NCBI GenBank assembly: GCA_024742695.1 | Contig: JANSXY010000001.1 | Coordinates: 248,001-312,000, forward strand | Source: Paracoccaceae bacterium | Lineage (GTDB): Bacteria; Pseudomonadota; Alphaproteobacteria; Rhodobacterales; Rhodobacteraceae | DNA length: 64,000 nt | Reading direction: 5' to 3' | Part shown: in pieces, positions 33,184 through 43,318 of the stretch | Numbering within the stretch: the stretch's first letter is position 1 | Layout of the letters: every line of letters starts with the position of its first letter | Made by a program: the position numbers and the translations under genes | The notes under the pieces: model-generated | What the model was told of the DNA's origin: nothing | What the model saw: only the letters and a program-made list of their open reading frames with translations | Databases searched by the model: none

Positions 33184-35453
33184 CTGTCCTCTCCGCCCGC
33201 GCGGGCGGCCCCCTGTGTTTTGCCGCGCGCCCGGCGGGCCCGGGGCAGGCGGATCTCGGCCAGCGCCCCGCGATGGGTGCAGCCCTCGAATGGCTCGGCA
33301 TCGCTCAGCGTGAGCGTTCCGCCATGTTCCTCGATGATCTTGCGCACGATCGGCAGGCCCAGGCCGGTGCCTTTCGCGCGGGTGGTGACGTAGGGTTCGA
33401 ACAGCCGCGCCCGGTCGGCGGGCAGGCCGATGCCGTTGTCGGCGATGGTGATCGTCACCATGTCCGGCGTCTCTGTCATCGCCACGCGCACCTTCGGCGC
33501 ATAGCCTTCTGGTGCGCCACTTTCGTAAAGGCTTTCCACGGCTTCGCCGGCGTTCTTGATGAGGTTGGTGAGCGCCTGCGAGATCATTGTCGCATCCAGT
33601 TCCAGCACCAGTTCGCCCTGCGGCAGATCGGCTTCAAGCGTCGCGCCGTGCAGCGCGCCCTCCTGCAGCATCACCGCGTCGCGCACCAGCGCGACGAGAT
33701 CGTGGTCGCGGCGATCGGGCTCGGGCATCCGGGCAAAGCGCGAGAACTCGTCGACGATGCGGCGCAGGTCGTTGGTCTGGCGCACGATCACGTCGGTGTA
33801 TTGTTCCAGCGTCTCGGCCTCGTCGCCAACCTTGGGCATGAACTTGCGCTTCAGCCGCTCCGCCGACAGCTGGATCGGCGTCAGCGGGTTCTTGATCTCG
33901 TGCGCGATCCGGCGCGCGACGTCGCCCCAGGCCGCCATCCGTTGGGCCGAGACCAGTTCCGTCACGTCGTCGAAGGCCAGCACGTATCCCTCCAGGCGGC
34001 CGTCGGAATTGCGCCGGATCGCCATCCGCACGAGCAGGCTTTCCAGCCGGCCCGAGCGGCTGAGCCGGATTTCCTCCTGCACCGTTTCGCCCAGCCCCTC
34101 GCGCAGCCGGGAAAACAGCGCGGCGAATTCCGGCACGGTATCGGCCAGGCTGCGCCCGGTGTCGCGGCCGAGATCGAGTTCCAGGATCCGCGTGGCGGCG
34201 GGGTTGAGAAAGTCGATCCGCCCCTCGGCCGTCAGGCCGATCACGCCGGAGGTGACGGAGGACAGGACCGAATCGAACAGCCGGCGCCGTTCCTCGGTGC
34301 GGCGGTGGTTCTCGATCAGGGCGCTGCGCTGGCCCTTCAGCTGCCGCGTCATCTGGTTGAAGACCCGGCCCAGCATCGCGATCTCGTCGTCGCCCGGTTC
34401 CTCGATCACCTGCACCTCGAGATCGCCCGCGCCCACCCGCTGCGCCGCCCCGGCCAGCCGCCCGACCGGGCGCGACAGCCGTTCCGCGAACCACAGCCCC
34501 AGCCAGACGGCGGCGAGGATCATGATCACCGCGAAACCGAGATAGACGAGGCCGAACTCGAACACCACGCGGCCGCGCGTTTCCTCCAGTTGCTGGTAAA
34601 GCCCGACGGTCGCGCGGGTTTCGTCCAGCAGCGACAGCAGGCTGCCGTCCACCTCGCGGGAGACGTAAAGGTAGCGGTCGGGAAAACTCGGAAGTTGAAG
34701 AAGCGCCCGGAACTCGTTGTTGCGCCAGTCTTCCACGAGAACCACGTCACCGGCCCGCGCGTCTTCCAGCGCGGCTGGCCCGGGTTCTTCGTAGTCGAAG
34801 AGATAGCTGCGTTCGCCGCGGGCGCGGATCTGGCCGGTCCCGTCGATCACGAAGGCCTCGCGCAGCCCGCGCTGGATCAGCGCCTGGCCCTGGGTGAGAA
34901 TCTGGCGCATCGACCCGTCATCGTAAAGCAGCCCGGCGCGGCGGGCCTGAACGAGGTAGTCGGCCAGTCCCAGCGCGTCGGCCTCGATATCGTCGCGATG
35001 TTCCTGGCGGTAGGCCTCCGCCGCCTCCAGCGAGGCGCCGACAACCTGCCGCACCCGATCCGAGAACCAGCCCTCGAGACCGATGTTGACGGTCAGCCCC
35101 GCGAAGATCGCCACCACCACCGTCGGGAACAGGGCCATTCCCGTGAACACGCCGGTCAGCCGCAGGTGCAACCGTGACCCGGCGGAATGCGCCCGCCGCG
35201 CCGCGATCATCCGCGCCACGCGCGCCACCACCAGCGCGGCCAGCAACAGGAAGTAGACGAAATCCGCCAGCAGGACGAGCCGCAGCGCCGAGGAATCCGC
35301 GCCCTGCCCCATCGGCCCGAACACCAGGTAGGTCGCCAGCGCCAGGACCGGGCCCAGCAGCACCAGCCCGATGGTCGCGGCATTCTGCACCCGCCTGAGC
35401 TTTCTCAGCCGGACGAGCCGCTCCCATGTCGCGAGTCGCGTCGCGCCTTGCAC
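33180..35453 (-). CDS. ntrY: Sensor histidine kinase NtrY
   Basis: The protein of about 757 residues has three N-terminal transmembrane helices, a periplasmic sensor region (about 125-285), another helix (VVFEFGLVYLGFAVIMILAAVWLGLW), a HAMP linker with LSRPVGRLAGAAQRVGAGDL, a PAS domain, and the kinase core: [20 protein letters not shown] with the phospho-His, then NLIKNAGEA and DNGIGLP for ATP binding. It phosphorylates NtrX. I placed the start at GTG 35453 because GAAGAGG precedes it and the first helix follows soon after; another GTG lies at 35528. The 114-base gap from ntrC may hold a separate promoter. Confidence 0.92.
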   Translation of the reverse strand: MQGATRLATWERLVRLRKLRRVQNAATIGLVLLGPVLALATYLVFGPMGQGADSSALRLVLLADFVYFLLLAALVVARVARMIAARRAHSAGSRLHLRLTGVFTGMALFPTVVVAIFAGLTVNIGLEGWFSDRVRQVVGASLEAAEAYRQEHRDDIEADALGLADYLVQARRAGLLYDDGSMRQILTQGQALIQRGLREAFVIDGTGQIRARGERSYLFDYEEPGPAALEDARAGDVVLVEDWRNNEFRALLQLPSFPDRYLYVSREVDGSLLSLLDETRATVGLYQQLEETRGRVVFEFGLVYLGFAVIMILAAVWLGLWFAERLSRPVGRLAGAAQRVGAGDLEVQVIEEPGDDEIAMLGRVFNQMTRQLKGQRSALIENHRRTEERRRLFDSVLSSVTSGVIGLTAEGRIDFLNPAATRILELDLGRDTGRSLADTVPEFAALFSRLREGLGETVQEEIRLSRSGRLESLLVRMAIRRNSDGRLEGYVLAFDDVTELVSAQRMAAWGDVARRIAHEIKNPLTPIQLSAERLKRKFMPKVGDEAETLEQYTDVIVRQTNDLRRIVDEFSRFARMPEPDRRDHDLVALVRDAVMLQEGALHGATLEADLPQGELVLELDATMISQALTNLIKNAGEAVESLYESGAPEGYAPKVRVAMTETPDMVTITIADNGIGLPADRARLFEPYVTTRAKGTGLGLPIVRKIIEEHGGTLTLSDAEPFEGCTHRGALAEIRLPRARRARGKTQGAARAGGEDR

Positions 35454-35567
35454 TGCCTGCCTCTTCCCGCCTGTCCGTCGCAGCGGTCGGCCCGCCCCCC
35501 GGACCGGTCGCAGCCCGCCCGCCGCCACCCGTTCTGGTGCGGCAGCGCAACGCGCCCTGTTGCGATT

Positions 35568-36938
35568 TTACATCAGCTTGCGCCGGCGTGTCACGCGAAT
35601 ATCGAGATCGGTGATCTTCTTGCGCAGGGTATTGCGGTTGATGCCCAGAAGATCGGCGCAGCGCGCCTGGTTTCCGCCCGTGGCGTCGAGCGAGATCTCG
35701 ATCAGCGGCACCTCGATCTCGCGCAGGATTCGTTCGTAAAGCCCCGGCGGCGGCAACGCCCCGCCATGCAGGTCGAAGTACCGCTTGAGATGCTTGGCGA
35801 CCGAGGTCGACAGTTTCTCGCCCGACCCGCCGCCCTGCAGGGGTTCCATCGCCGGCATCGCGCCCAGCACCGCCTCGACCTCGGCGCGGGTGATCTCCTC
35901 GCCCGTCGAGGTCGCCATCAGCCGGCGCACCGCGTTTTCCAGCTGGCGCACGTTTCCAGGCCAGGAATAGCTGCGCACCAGTTCAAGCGCCTCGGCCGAC
36001 AACTGCCGCGGGGCGAACCCCTCGCGTTCGGCGCGCGCGAGGAAATGCGACACCAGCAGGGCGATATCCTCGACCCGCTCGCGCAGCGACGGCACCGAGA
36101 TCGTCACCCCGCCAAGCCGATAGAACAGATCCTGCCGGAAGCCGCCGTTCTCCATCCGCGCGACAAGGTCGGCCTGGCTTGTCGCCATGATCCGCGGCGG
36201 GTTTTCCGGCAGCGCATCCAGCAGCCGCACCACCCGCGCCTGGGTTTCCTCGTCGTAGTCGCCGACCTCGTCGAAGACGAGGCTGCCGCCACGGGCCCGC
36301 GCGACCAGCGTCGACGGCCCGTCCGCGCCCTGCAGGTCGGCGGCCTGGGCCACGACGAAGGGCAGCGACCGGCGGTCGGAGAAATCGTGGATCGCGCGGG
36401 CGATCAGCGACTTGCCGGTGCCAGATTCGCCGGTGATCAACACCGGCAGATCGGTGTTCATCACCCGCGCCACCAGCCGGTAGAGCGCCTGCATCGTGCC
36501 GGTGCGGCCAACGAGCGGCAGGTCTTCGCCGGCCTCGGTGCCCGGCTGGGCCGCCTGCCGGCCGCCAAGCCGGCGCTTCTGTTCCAGTGCGCGGGCCGCG
36601 CGTTTCATCAGGTCGGGCAGGTCGAAGGGTTTCGGCAGGTAGTCGAACGCCTCGGCCTCGGCCGCCTGGATCGCCGTCATGATCGTGTTCTGGGCCGAGA
36701 TCACGATCACCGGCAGGCCCGGCCGGTCCTTCGAGATCTGCGGCAGCGCCTCCAGCCCGTTGCCGTCGGGCATGATCACGTCCGAGATCACCAGATCGCC
36801 CTTGCCCTCCTCGACCCAGCGCATCAGCGTGGTCAGCGACGAGGTGGCATGCACCTTGCAGCCCGCCCGCGTCAGCGCCTGGGTCAGCACCGTGCGGATC
36901 GTGCGATCGTCGTCGGCGACAAGAACGGTTCCGTCCAT
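35568..36938 (-). CDS. ntrC: Nitrogen regulator NtrC (Rhodobacter type, without GAFTGA)
   Basis: The 456-residue response regulator has a receiver domain ([22 protein letters not shown] with the phospho-Asp near 52), an AAA+ domain ([18 protein letters not shown] near 165-185; [23 protein letters not shown]) and a C-terminal Fis-like DNA-binding helix pair ([21 protein letters not shown]). The sigma-54 contact motif GAFTGA is missing: the protein reads [19 protein letters not shown] at that place. This matches R. capsulatus NtrC, which is known to activate a sigma-70 polymerase. Its start codon overlaps the ntrB stop by one base (TGATG). The frame runs open into ntrB, but that is not a fusion. 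Confidence 0.95.
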   Translation of the reverse strand: MDGTVLVADDDRTIRTVLTQALTRAGCKVHATSSLTTLMRWVEEGKGDLVISDVIMPDGNGLEALPQISKDRPGLPVIVISAQNTIMTAIQAAEAEAFDYLPKPFDLPDLMKRAARALEQKRRLGGRQAAQPGTEAGEDLPLVGRTGTMQALYRLVARVMNTDLPVLITGESGTGKSLIARAIHDFSDRRSLPFVVAQAADLQGADGPSTLVARARGGSLVFDEVGDYDEETQARVVRLLDALPENPPRIMATSQADLVARMENGGFRQDLFYRLGGVTISVPSLRERVEDIALLVSHFLARAEREGFAPRQLSAEALELVRSYSWPGNVRQLENAVRRLMATSTGEEITRAEVEAVLGAMPAMEPLQGGGSGEKLSTSVAKHLKRYFDLHGGALPPPGLYERILREIEVPLIEISLDATGGNQARCADLLGINRNTLRKKITDLDIRVTRRRKLM

Positions 36939-38029
36939 CACTCCCTCTCCATCGTTGTCTGGGCCTCGCGCGGCGCGATCGGCAGCGAGATCCGGAACAC
37001 CGTGCGCCCGGGCACCGAGTCCGAACTGATCCAGCCGCCGTGATCGGAGATGATCTTGGACACCAGCGCGAGGCCGAGCCCGGTTCCGTTCTCGCGTCCC
37101 GAGACGAAGGGATCGAACATCACCTCGGCGATCTCGGGCGGAATGCCCGGCCCGTCGTCGATCACCTCGACCTGCAGGGGCAACGACTGGTCCTGCCCGT
37201 CGGGCCGCCGCAGGCGCAGCGACATGTCGTAGAAGGTGTGCAGCCGGATCGTGCCCGGCGCGCCCTTCGTGGCCTGCGCGGCGTTCTTGAGAAGGTTCAG
37301 AAACACCTGCAACAGCTGGTCGCCATCGGCCAGGGTCGGCGGCAGCGAGGGATCGTAATCCTCCACCACCTCCATATGGGCGGCAAAGCCCACCAGCGCC
37401 GACTTGCGCGCGCGGTCCAGCACGTCGTGGATGTTCACCGGCTTCAACTGCGGCGGCCGCAGGTTGCCGAACTGCTCGACCTGTTCCAGAAGCTTCAGGA
37501 TCCGCCGGGTCTCGGCCACGATCAGGTCGGTCAGCTCCTGGTCTTCCTTGGGCAGGCCCATCGACAGAAGCTGCGCGGCCCCGGTGATCCCGGCGAGCGG
37601 GTTCTTGATCTCGTGCGCCAGCATCTCCGCCATGCCGATTGCCGAGCGCGCGGCGGTCTTGACGTTCATCGCCCGCCCCAGCCGCCCGGCGATCTCGCGC
37701 GGTGAAATCAGCAGCAGCACGGTTTCGGGGTCTTCGCCGACCGGGGCGCATTGCAGGTTGCACTGCACCGGCGCGCGTTCCCCGGTGCCGACATCGACGT
37801 CGTTGACGAACAGCGCCGACCGGTTCTGACGAACCCGCGCGAACACCTCTTCCAGCGGCGCGTCGATCGCCAGCTTCTCGAACAGCGGCTGGCCCTTGAG
37901 CGAGCGGGCCGACATGTTGAGAAAGAGTTCCGCCGCCGGGTTGATCTCGATGGTGCGATCCTCGCCGTCCAGCATCAGCGCCGGTACCGGCAGCGAGGCC
38001 CAGATGATCCCGGGGGCGGGCAGGTTCAT
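36938..38029 (-). CDS. ntrB: Nitrogen sensor kinase NtrB
   Basis: NtrB is the cytoplasmic kinase/phosphatase of NtrC, controlled by PII. The 363-residue protein has an N-terminal PAS domain (about 10-110), the phospho-His box [22 protein letters not shown] near 133-155, and ATP-binding boxes [20 protein letters not shown] and [13 protein letters not shown]. There is no transmembrane segment. It overlaps dusB by four bases (ATGA) upstream and ntrC downstream, so the three genes are translationally coupled. Confidence 0.95.
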   Translation of the reverse strand: MNLPAPGIIWASLPVPALMLDGEDRTIEINPAAELFLNMSARSLKGQPLFEKLAIDAPLEEVFARVRQNRSALFVNDVDVGTGERAPVQCNLQCAPVGEDPETVLLLISPREIAGRLGRAMNVKTAARSAIGMAEMLAHEIKNPLAGITGAAQLLSMGLPKEDQELTDLIVAETRRILKLLEQVEQFGNLRPPQLKPVNIHDVLDRARKSALVGFAAHMEVVEDYDPSLPPTLADGDQLLQVFLNLLKNAAQATKGAPGTIRLHTFYDMSLRLRRPDGQDQSLPLQVEVIDDGPGIPPEIAEVMFDPFVSGRENGTGLGLALVSKIISDHGGWISSDSVPGRTVFRISLPIAPREAQTTMERE

Positions 38030-39021
38030 GCCGCCGCCCTCCCCGGCCCGGTTTCGGCGAAGGTTCGGCGGATCGCCTGCAACGCCACGTCCGGGCTGGC
38101 GGCGGTCACCAGCGCCTTGCGCGGGGCCGGGCCAACGCCCGCACGGTCGGCATACCAGCCCAGGTGCTTGCGCGCGATCCGCAGGCCGAGGTCGCGGCCA
38201 TAGAACGCCAGCATCGCCTCGTAATGCTCTGAAATCAGGTCGACAAGCGCGGCACCGCGCGGAATCTCGGGCGCCGGCGCATCGTGCAGCCGGTGGGCGA
38301 TCTCGGCCGGCAGCCAGGGCGCGCCAAGCGCGCCGCGGCCGACCATCACCCCCGCCGCGCCCGATGCGGCGCGCGCGGCGCGGGCGGTTTCGGCATCGGT
38401 GATGTCGCCGTTCGCGACCACCGGCACCCGGACCGCGGCCACCGTCTCGGCGATCGCGGACCAGTCGGCGCGGCCGGTATAGAACTGCGCGCGCGTGCGG
38501 CCATGCACGACGATCATCCGCACCCCCGCCGCCGCGGCGCGCGCGGCCAGGCGCGGCGCGTTGCGGCCCGCCTCGTCCCAGCCCAGCCGCATCTTCAGCG
38601 TGACCGGCACCGCAACGGCGCCGACGACCGCCTCGATCAGGCGCAGCGCGTGATCCTCGTCGCGCATCAGCGCCGCGCCCGACAGCCCGCCGGTGACCTT
38701 CTTGGCCGGGCAGCCCATGTTGATGTCGACGATCCGCGCGCCCATGTCGGCCACGATCCGCGCCGCCTCGGCCATCGGCGCGGCCTCGCGCCCGGCCAGT
38801 TGCACCGATACCGCCGCGCCGTCCGTTCCGAGGTCCGACCGCGCGCGCGCCAGCGTCGCGGCTCGGTCGGTCAGCAACTCGCCCGAGGCGACCATCTCGG
38901 ACACCACCAGCCCGGCGCCGAACCGCGCCACCATCCGCCGGAAGGGCAGATCGGTGATGCCGGCCATCGGCGCCAGAAGGACCGGCGGGGTCAGCGGGAT
39001 GTCTGCCACCTGGATGGACAA
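38026..39021 (-). CDS. dusB: tRNA-dihydrouridine synthase DusB (NifR3)
   Basis: DusB reduces uridines in the tRNA D-loop using FMN and NADPH. The 331-residue protein shows [16 protein letters not shown] near 18-33, the RNA/FMN motif [19 protein letters not shown] near 98-116 with the catalytic Cys, KMRLGWDE and [12 protein letters not shown]. It heads the dusB-ntrB-ntrC unit, known in R. capsulatus as nifR3-ntrB-ntrC. The 210-base region before it is shared with the divergent ispDF gene and holds a possible NtrC-type dyad. Confidence 0.95.
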   Translation of the reverse strand: MSIQVADIPLTPPVLLAPMAGITDLPFRRMVARFGAGLVVSEMVASGELLTDRAATLARARSDLGTDGAAVSVQLAGREAAPMAEAARIVADMGARIVDINMGCPAKKVTGGLSGAALMRDEDHALRLIEAVVGAVAVPVTLKMRLGWDEAGRNAPRLAARAAAAGVRMIVVHGRTRAQFYTGRADWSAIAETVAAVRVPVVANGDITDAETARAARAASGAAGVMVGRGALGAPWLPAEIAHRLHDAPAPEIPRGAALVDLISEHYEAMLAFYGRDLGLRIARKHLGWYADRAGVGPAPRKALVTAASPDVALQAIRRTFAETGPGRAAA

Positions 39022-39114
39022 TTGCCTATTCCTTGTGCGGTTGCCTTGCAGTTAGCCCGCAGCCCGTGAATTGTCCACGCGACCGGCGGTCCCAGGCGTC
39101 AGGCAAGACCCCGA

Positions 39115-39131
39115 TGCACAAAAATTAGGCA
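39115..39131. promoter_or_regulatory. Possible NtrC-type binding dyad upstream of dusB-ntrBC
   Basis: TGCACAAAAATTAGGCA keeps the TGC-N11-GCA core of the enteric NtrC consensus (TGCACC-N5-GGTGCA) and matches 8 of its 12 fixed positions. It lies 94 bases before the dusB start and about 100 bases before ispDF. R. capsulatus NtrC sites differ from the enteric ones, so this is only a candidate. Confidence 0.3.
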
Positions 39132-39231
39132 CTCATGCCCGGCCGTCGCGCCCTGTGCACATGCCGCGCGCCGCGTCGTGGCATTGTCTCACCGCCACGA
39201 TCCGCCTAGAGGTGAGGCAAGGAGGCCCGCC

Positions 39232-40362
39232 ATGTCGACCGCCGCAATCATCACAGCCGCCGGGCGCGGCACCCGCGCCGGCGGTGACCTGCCGAAGCAG
39301 TGGCGCCTGCTGGGCGGGCGCAGCGTGCTGGCGCGCGCGGTGGCGGCCTTCGATTTCTGCGACCGGATCGTGGTGGTCCTGCATCCCGACGACATGGGCC
39401 GCGGCTTGCAGGAGTTCGGCGGCCGCGTCACCCTCGTCGCCGGCGGGGACAGCCGCGCGGAAAGCGTGAGGAACGCGCTGGAAAGCCTTGATGGCGCAGG
39501 CATCTCGCATGTGCTGATTCATGACGGCGCGCGCCCCCTGGTGGACCGGGCGCTGATCGACCGGGTGCTGGCGGCGCTGCATGCCGGGGCCCCGGCCGCC
39601 GCCCCGGCCCTGCCGGTGACGGATGCGCTGTGGCGCGGCGCCGACGGCCTTGTGGCCGGCACCGCCGACCGGACCGGGCTGTGGCGCGCGCAGACGCCGC
39701 AGGGCTTCGCCCATGACGCGATTCTCGCCGCGCACCGTGACCATCCGGGCGGCGCCGCCGACGACGTCGAGGTGGCCCGCGCCGCCGGCCTGCCGGTGAC
39801 CATCGTGGCCGGTTCCGAAACCAATCTGAAGATCACCTGGGCCGAGGATTTTTCCCGCGCCACGAAGCTGTTGGGGGATGCAATGGATGTTCGCTGCGGG
39901 AACGGGTTCGACGTTCACGCCTTCTGCGCGGGCGATCACGTCACCCTGTGTGGCGTGCGGGTGCCGCATGACCGGGGACTCCTGGGCCATTCCGACGCCG
40001 ATGTCGGCATGCATGCGCTGACCGATGCGATCTACGGCGCGCTGGCCGAGGGCGACATCGGCCGGCACTTCCCGCCCTCCGATCCGCAGTGGAAGGGCGC
40101 GGCGAGCGAGATCTTCCTCGACCATGCCGTGAAACTCGCCGCCGAACGCGGCTACCGGGTGACGGCGGCGGATGTCACGCTGATCTGCGAACGCCCGAAG
40201 ATCGGCCCGCATGCCGTTGCGATGCAAGCCGAACTTTCGCGGATCATGGGGCTTGAGGCGGGCCGCGTCAGCGTCAAGGCGACGACGTCGGAGCAGTTGG
40301 GCTTCACCGGCCGGGGCGAGGGAATCGCGGCGCTGGCGACCGTCACGCTGGTGGCGCCGTGA
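39232..40362 (+). CDS. ispDF: Bifunctional IspD/IspF of the MEP isoprenoid pathway
   Basis: The 376-residue fusion joins 2-C-methyl-D-erythritol 4-phosphate cytidylyltransferase (residues 1-220; [18 protein letters not shown] and HDGARPLV) to 2-C-methyl-D-erythritol 2,4-cyclodiphosphate synthase (about 222-376; [61 protein letters not shown]). Fused ispDF is typical of alphaproteobacteria. ATG 39232 is preceded by AAGGAGG, a near-perfect ribosome site, which rules out the longer open frame from 39178. pgpA starts within its last codons. Confidence 0.96.
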   Translation: MSTAAIITAAGRGTRAGGDLPKQWRLLGGRSVLARAVAAFDFCDRIVVVLHPDDMGRGLQEFGGRVTLVAGGDSRAESVRNALESLDGAGISHVLIHDGARPLVDRALIDRVLAALHAGAPAAAPALPVTDALWRGADGLVAGTADRTGLWRAQTPQGFAHDAILAAHRDHPGGAADDVEVARAAGLPVTIVAGSETNLKITWAEDFSRATKLLGDAMDVRCGNGFDVHAFCAGDHVTLCGVRVPHDRGLLGHSDADVGMHALTDAIYGALAEGDIGRHFPPSDPQWKGAASEIFLDHAVKLAAERGYRVTAADVTLICERPKIGPHAVAMQAELSRIMGLEAGRVSVKATTSEQLGFTGRGEGIAALATVTLVAP

Positions 40363-40856
40363 TCCGGGCGATCACCACGGTCTTCTATGTCGGGCTGTTG
40401 CGCCCCGCGCCGGGCACCTGGGGTTCGCTCGCCGCGCTTGGCGCAGGGCTGGCGATCGATCGCTGGCTGGGTTTTCCGGCGCTGGCGGCGGCCACCCTTG
40501 CGGTGACGCTGCTGGGCTACTGGGCCGTGGCGCGCGACCTGCCGCACTGGCAACAGGAGGATCCCTCGGCGATCGTCATCGACGAGGTGGCCGGGCAATG
40601 GCTGGCGCTGCTGTTTCCCGCCGCCGCTTTCTGGTGGCGCGGTGTCGCGGACTGGGCGGTGGTGGCCTATCCCGGCTGGATCGCGGCCTTCGTGTTCTTC
40701 CGGCTGTTCGACATCTGGAAGCCCTGGCTTGTCGGCCGGGCCGACCGCAGGGGCGGCGCGCGCGGCGTGATGGAAGACGATCTGTGGGCCGGGCTGTTCG
40801 CCGGGCTGGCGGTGCTGGCATCGGCGGCGCTGGCCCATGGCGTTCTGATGCGGTGA
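40359..40856 (+). CDS. pgpA: Phosphatidylglycerophosphatase A
   Basis: PgpA removes the phosphate from phosphatidylglycerophosphate in the inner membrane. The 165-residue protein has the family motifs [15 protein letters not shown] near 13-27, [18 protein letters not shown] near 68-85 and [11 protein letters not shown] near 110-120, with hydrophobic helices between them. The GTG start overlaps the ispDF stop (GTGA), so the two genes are coupled. Confidence 0.93.
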   Translation: MIRAITTVFYVGLLRPAPGTWGSLAALGAGLAIDRWLGFPALAAATLAVTLLGYWAVARDLPHWQQEDPSAIVIDEVAGQWLALLFPAAAFWWRGVADWAVVAYPGWIAAFVFFRLFDIWKPWLVGRADRRGGARGVMEDDLWAGLFAGLAVLASAALAHGVLMR

Positions 40857-40861
40857 GCGCG

Positions 40862-41353
40862 ATGGCAAGCCTGGCCGAAACCCTGCTGCATCGCGCCCGC
40901 GCCGCCGGCGCCGTCATCGCCACCGCCGAAAGCTGCACCGGCGGGATGGTGGCCGCCGCGATCACCGATGTCGCCGGATCCTCGACGGTGTTCGACCGCG
41001 GCTTGGTGACCTATTCGAACGCCGCGAAGATCGCGCTGCTGGGCGTGCGGCCGGAAACGCTGGCGGCGCATGGCGCGGTGTCGGAACCCGTCGCGCGGGA
41101 AATGGCCGAAGGCGCGCTGGCGCGCTCGGAGGCGTCGCTGGCGGTGGCGGTGACCGGCATCGCCGGGCCCGGCGGATCGGAGCACAAGCCAGAGGGCCGC
41201 GTCTGTTTCGCGCTGGCCCGGCGCGGCAAGGCGACCGGATGCGAAACGGTGGAGTTCGGCGCGCGCGGCCGCGACGCGGTGCGGGCAGCGGCGCGGGACC
41301 ATGCGCTTAACATGCTGGTCGCGGCGCTCGGCCCCGATCAGGCGGGGCCGTGA
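40862..41353 (+). CDS. pncC: CinA C-terminal-type nicotinamide-nucleotide amidohydrolase
   Basis: The protein of about 163 residues is a stand-alone CinA_C/PncC domain, which deamidates nicotinamide mononucleotide in NAD salvage. It has [22 protein letters not shown] near 20-41, [28 protein letters not shown] near 98-109 and [13 protein letters not shown] 40862 is chosen; a GTG at 40853 that overlaps the pgpA stop would add three residues. Its last 16 bases overlap the end of the convergent ratA-like gene, so both C-termini are constrained. Confidence 0.92.
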   Translation: MASLAETLLHRARAAGAVIATAESCTGGMVAAAITDVAGSSTVFDRGLVTYSNAAKIALLGVRPETLAAHGAVSEPVAREMAEGALARSEASLAVAVTGIAGPGGSEHKPEGRVCFALARRGKATGCETVEFGARGRDAVRAAARDHALNMLVAALGPDQAGP

Positions 41354-41793
41354 AGCGCCTTCGCGCGCTCCTCGAAGGCGCGGACGACGCGGCGCATCGC
41401 CTCGTCGAACACCACGCCGATCACCCGCTGCAGGATCGCGTTGCGGAATTCGAAATCGACGAAGAACTCCACCTCGCAGCCGCCCTCGGGCAGGTCGCGG
41501 AACCGCCAGTCGGATTTCATGTAGCGGAACGGGCCATCCAGGTACTCGGTATCGATCCGCATCCGTTCGGGCCAGAGCGTCACCCGGCTGCCGAAGCGTT
41601 CGCGGAACACCTTGAACGAGATCACCAGATCGGCCTCCATCACCTCCGACCCGTCCGGTCGCGGCGTGCGCGACCGGATCCGCGCCGCCGCCGTCCACGG
41701 CAGGAACTCGGGATAGCGGGCGACATCGGCCACCAGGTCGTACATCTGCTGCGCGGTGTAGGGCAGCGGCCGGGTTTCCGAATGTGTTGGCAT
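41338..41793 (-). CDS. RatA/COQ10-type START-domain protein (SRPBCC)
   Basis: The 151-residue protein is a single lipid-binding START-like domain: [31 protein letters not shown] at the start, and [39 protein letters not shown]-type sequence at the end, as in RatA and Coq10. Such proteins bind ubiquinone or related lipids and support respiration; the 'toxin' activity described for E. coli RatA is not implied here. It converges with pncC and overlaps its 3' end by 16 bases. Confidence 0.9.
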   Translation of the reverse strand: MPTHSETRPLPYTAQQMYDLVADVARYPEFLPWTAAARIRSRTPRPDGSEVMEADLVISFKVFRERFGSRVTLWPERMRIDTEYLDGPFRYMKSDWRFRDLPEGGCEVEFFVDFEFRNAILQRVIGVVFDEAMRRVVRAFEERAKALHGPA

Positions 41794-41863
41794 CTCGCCC
41801 CAGATCGCAGGTGACAGCGTCGAGGGGTTTCGTAAAATCGGGCCTCGAATTCAAGGGGTGGGC

Positions 41864-42406
41864 ATGCGCGAACCGGATTACGTTGTGGACGAGATGATCT
41901 CGGCCAAGGCCATCGCGGCGCGGGTCGAGGCGCTGGCGAAGGAGATCGAGGCCGCCTTCGCGGGCACCGAAAAGCTTGTCGTCGTCGGGCTGTTGCGCGG
42001 CTCGTTCGTGTTCATCGCCGACCTGGTGCGGGAAATCGACCTGCCGGTGGAGGTCGATTTCCTCGAGGCCTCGTCCTACGGCGATTCGATGGAAAGCTCG
42101 CGCGAAGTGCGAATCCTCAAGGATCTGCGCGGCGAGATCGCCGGGCGCGACGTTCTGGTGGTCGAGGATATCGTCGACACCGGCTTCACGCTCAGCCACG
42201 TGATCCACCTGCTGCGCGCCCGGGAACCCCGGCGGCTGGAAACCATCGCGCTGCTCGACAAACCGTCGCGGCGCGAGGTCGAGGTGCGGGCCAGCTGGAC
42301 CGGATTCGAGATTCCCGATGAATTCGTCGTGGGTTACGGGATCGACTTCGCGCAGCGCAATCGCAACCTGCCGTTCATTGGCAAGGTGCGTTTTCCGCGC
42401 GGCTGA
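41864..42406 (+). CDS. hpt: Hypoxanthine phosphoribosyltransferase
   Basis: Hpt converts hypoxanthine (and guanine) with PRPP to the nucleotide in purine salvage. The 180-residue protein has [21 protein letters not shown] near 39-59, the PRPP-binding loop [15 protein letters not shown] near 97-111 with the two acidic residues, and the C-terminal [23 protein letters not shown] 41864 follows AAGGGG; a GTG lies two codons upstream. It is divergent from the ratA-like gene. Confidence 0.93.
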   Translation: MREPDYVVDEMISAKAIAARVEALAKEIEAAFAGTEKLVVVGLLRGSFVFIADLVREIDLPVEVDFLEASSYGDSMESSREVRILKDLRGEIAGRDVLVVEDIVDTGFTLSHVIHLLRAREPRRLETIALLDKPSRREVEVRASWTGFEIPDEFVVGYGIDFAQRNRNLPFIGKVRFPRG

Positions 42407-42414
42407 GCACCCGC

Positions 42415-43308
42415 TCAGCCCGGCCCGGCGGCATCGCGCCCCGAAAGCCGGTGCCGGATCCGCCCGAGCCCCTCGACAAGCGCGCGATGCACGGCGCGGA
42501 TCCGCGGCACCGTTTCCATGTCGGCATGGCAGGCCACCCACAGGTCGACCGAAAGCATCGGCATCAGCGCGTTGGCGCGCCTCAGGCGCGGGTCGGCATC
42601 GCCGACGATGCAGGGCAAGGGGGTCACCCCCATGCCCGCCGCCGCCAGGTCGCCGGCGACCAGAAAGCTGTCGGCCCGCGCCGCGATTCGTTCGCGCGGC
42701 ACGTGCTCGGCCACCCAGGCTCCGGGCAGCGAGCGTGCCGAGGTGCCGCCAAGCGCGATCCAGCCCGCGCTGGCCAGATCGGGCAGCGGCATTCCGGCGG
42801 CGGCATAGGCGGCGAACCCCAGCTTCGCGGGCGAGGTTCCGCTCAGCCCGTCGGGCAGCTTGGTCGATGGCCGCACGGTGACCTCGGCATCAAGCCGCGC
42901 CAGATCGAGATGGGCGTTGGTCGAGACGAGATCGATGAAGACATGCGGCTCGCGCGCCCGGAACGCCGCGAGGATACCGGGCAGAACGTGCTGGCAAAGC
43001 GAATCGGTCGATGTCACCCGCACGTCGCCGTGCAGTTCGGCCCCGCCCCCGGACAGCACGCGATGAACGCCGAACACCGCGTTCTCCACCTCTCGGGTCG
43101 CGTCCAGCAGCGGCCGCGCGCCGGGCGCGACGCGGTAGCCCTGCGGCGAGCGTTCGAACAGCGTCACGCCGTTGCGGGCCTCGAAGGCCGCGATCCGGCG
43201 CAGCACGGTCGCGTGGTTCACCCCCAGACGGCGCGCGGCGGCGTTGACCGAGCCGGACTCGGCAACGGCGAGGATGAAGCGCAGGTCGTCCCAACTGAGG
43301 TTGTGCAT
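42415..43308 (-). CDS. LysR-family transcriptional regulator
   Basis: The 297-residue protein starts with a winged helix-turn-helix (LSWDDLRFILAVAESGSVNAAARRLGVNHATVLRRIAAFE, residues 4-45) and has a LysR-type effector domain. It is divergent from two c-type cytochrome genes, its likely targets. The start at 43308 matches the usual LysR N-terminus; the open frame further upstream has no homology. The start codon lies inside a perfect palindrome that is a good candidate for its own binding site, which would give autorepression. The effector is unknown. Confidence 0.87.
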   Translation of the reverse strand: MHNLSWDDLRFILAVAESGSVNAAARRLGVNHATVLRRIAAFEARNGVTLFERSPQGYRVAPGARPLLDATREVENAVFGVHRVLSGGGAELHGDVRVTSTDSLCQHVLPGILAAFRAREPHVFIDLVSTNAHLDLARLDAEVTVRPSTKLPDGLSGTSPAKLGFAAYAAAGMPLPDLASAGWIALGGTSARSLPGAWVAEHVPRERIAARADSFLVAGDLAAAGMGVTPLPCIVGDADPRLRRANALMPMLSVDLWVACHADMETVPRIRAVHRALVEGLGRIRHRLSGRDAAGPG

Positions 43309-43318
43309 CGTTGCACAA
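43301..43318. promoter_or_regulatory. Palindromic operator at the LysR start codon
   Basis: TTGTGCA-TCGT-TGCACAA is a perfect 7-base inverted repeat with a 4-base spacer; the start codon of the LysR gene is inside it. Part of the site, TGTGCATCG, recurs at 43340-43348, 38 bases further toward the cytochrome genes, as expected for a second LysR half-site. Confidence 0.6.

Noticed and set aside
35568-37763. A 731-codon frame that seems to fuse ntrB sequence to ntrC.
   Set aside because: The upstream half is ntrB read in the wrong frame; ntrC begins at its own ATG (36938), which overlaps the ntrB stop.
41338-41793. ratA-like gene as a toxin-antitoxin system.
   Set aside because: No ratB-type partner is adjacent; alphaproteobacterial members of this family are better viewed as COQ10-like lipid-binding proteins.
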